Positions 5,849 through 6,426 of a stretch of 6,426 bases of DNA are shown one piece after another. Within the stretch, counting starts at the first letter, position 1. The number at the start of each line of letters is the position of its first letter. The stretch is taken from contig NYTO01000105.1 of the NCBI GenBank assembly GCA_002683535.1, positions 4,240 through 10,665 on the forward strand, in the 5' to 3' direction. The notes under the pieces are model-generated. The model did no database searches, was not told the DNA's origin, and saw nothing but the letters and a program-made list of their open reading frames with translations. This stretch comes from SAR116 cluster bacterium (lineage in GTDB: Bacteria; Pseudomonadota; Alphaproteobacteria; Puniceispirillales; Puniceispirillaceae). The position numbers were made by a program, and so were the translations under genes.

Positions 5849-6426
5849 GTGTTACAATCGTCCAACAGTCGCGGCGCTATGCTGATGGCCATCAGCATGT
5901 TTTCATTCGTTCTGAATGACGGGCTGATGAAAGCGCTGTTCGCCGACATGTCCATCTATCAGGGTATCTTTCTGCGCGCGCTGATCACTGTGCCTGCGCT
6001 TGCCTTCATGGCGTGGCGGGCCGGTGTGCTGATCGTCCGGCTGGCCCCGCGTGACAGCAAGCTTGTTTTGCTGCGGGTGGCAAGCGAGGTCGCAGCCACG
6101 ATCGGGTTTCTGACCGCACTGGCACATATGCCGCTTGCCAATGTAACAGCCATTCTGCAGGCATTGCCACTGACGGTAACTATGGCAGCGGCCCTGTTTC
6201 TGGGCGAATCTGTCGGCTGGCGGCGCTGGCTTGCCATCATGGTCGGCCTGTCCGGTGTATTGCTGATTATCCGCCCTGGCATGGCGGGATTTTCGATCTA
6301 TTCCCTGTGGGCTCTCGGTGCTGTTGCTGCTGTAACGCTGCGCGAAATTCTCACCCGTCAGCTGTCACATGATGTGCCGTCGCTGCCAGTGGCGCTGGCA
6401 ACGGCGGTTGCTATTTGCGGGCTTGG
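5849..6426 (+). CDS. DMT/EamA-family transporter, N-terminal part (cut by window edge)
   Basis: An inner-membrane permease of the drug/metabolite transporter superfamily (EamA domain). Such proteins usually have about 280-310 residues and ten membrane spans in two repeated halves; 192 complete codons are present and the frame runs off the right edge. The first EamA repeat covers about residues 9-142: RGAMLMAISMFSFVLNDGLM (9-28), a span near 40-56, ALAHMPLANVTAILQALPLT (90-109), and LGESVGWRRWLAIMVGLSG then VLLIIRPG (118-144), the classical end of an EamA half. The second repeat begins near 150. GTG at 5849 keeps the usual N-terminal SRGAMLM segment and has a Shine-Dalgarno; ATG at 5879 would cut into span 1. 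The substrate is unknown. It is divergent from the MFS gene. Confidence 0.87.
   Translation, partial: MLQSSNSRGAMLMAISMFSFVLNDGLMKALFADMSIYQGIFLRALITVPALAFMAWRAGVLIVRLAPRDSKLVLLRVASEVAATIGFLTALAHMPLANVTAILQALPLTVTMAAALFLGESVGWRRWLAIMVGLSGVLLIIRPGMAGFSIYSLWALGAVAAVTLREILTRQLSHDVPSLPVALATAVAICGL

Noticed and set aside
1..6426. CRISPR array, transposon ends, phage genes or toxin-antitoxin pair
   Set aside because: No regularly spaced repeats, transposase, integrase or small paired gene module was seen; coding space is taken by housekeeping genes and two transporters.

Overview
The window looks like a piece of a bacterial chromosome, most likely alphaproteobacterial. The L7/L12, L10, L11, L1, NusG and RpoB sequences read like alphaproteobacterial versions, for example the short 65-residue SecE and the repeated QAPA-K-AR motifs in the L10 tail. 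A marine lineage of intermediate GC content is possible, but this is only an impression; no phylogeny was run.

Layout. Positions 1-4336 hold the classical secE-nusG-rplK-rplA-rplJ-rplL-rpoB cluster, all on the minus strand, so transcription runs from right to left. rpoB is cut by the left edge, leaving its N-terminal 329 residues. Positions 4337-4567 are a non-coding leader or promoter region in front of secE. Positions 4568-5743 encode an MFS drug-efflux-type transporter of the Bcr/CflA kind, also on the minus strand. After a short divergent intergenic region, a DMT/EamA-family transporter starts at 5849 on the plus strand and runs off the right edge.

How the genes work together. SecE is a subunit of the Sec translocon. 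NusG is a transcription elongation factor that binds RNA polymerase and the ribosome. L11 and L1 form part of the ribosomal GTPase-associated region and the L1 stalk. L10 and L7/L12 form the flexible stalk that recruits translation factors, and RpoB is the RNA polymerase beta subunit. Co-transcription ties ribosome supply to RNA polymerase supply. In bacteria this is tuned by L1 and by the L10-L12 complex binding their own mRNA, and the non-coding gaps show RNA structure where such control would sit. The 261-base rplA-rplJ leader contains an L10-leader-like fold plus several other stem-loops. The nusG-rplK gap has a hairpin with an asymmetric internal loop. The rplL-rpoB gap has a strong 9+3 bp hairpin.

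Nothing here points to a new defence, mobile or biosynthetic system. No tRNA, CRISPR array, insertion sequence or phage gene was seen. The items most worth a second look are the RNA structures in the ribosomal-protein leaders and the transporter pair beside the cluster.
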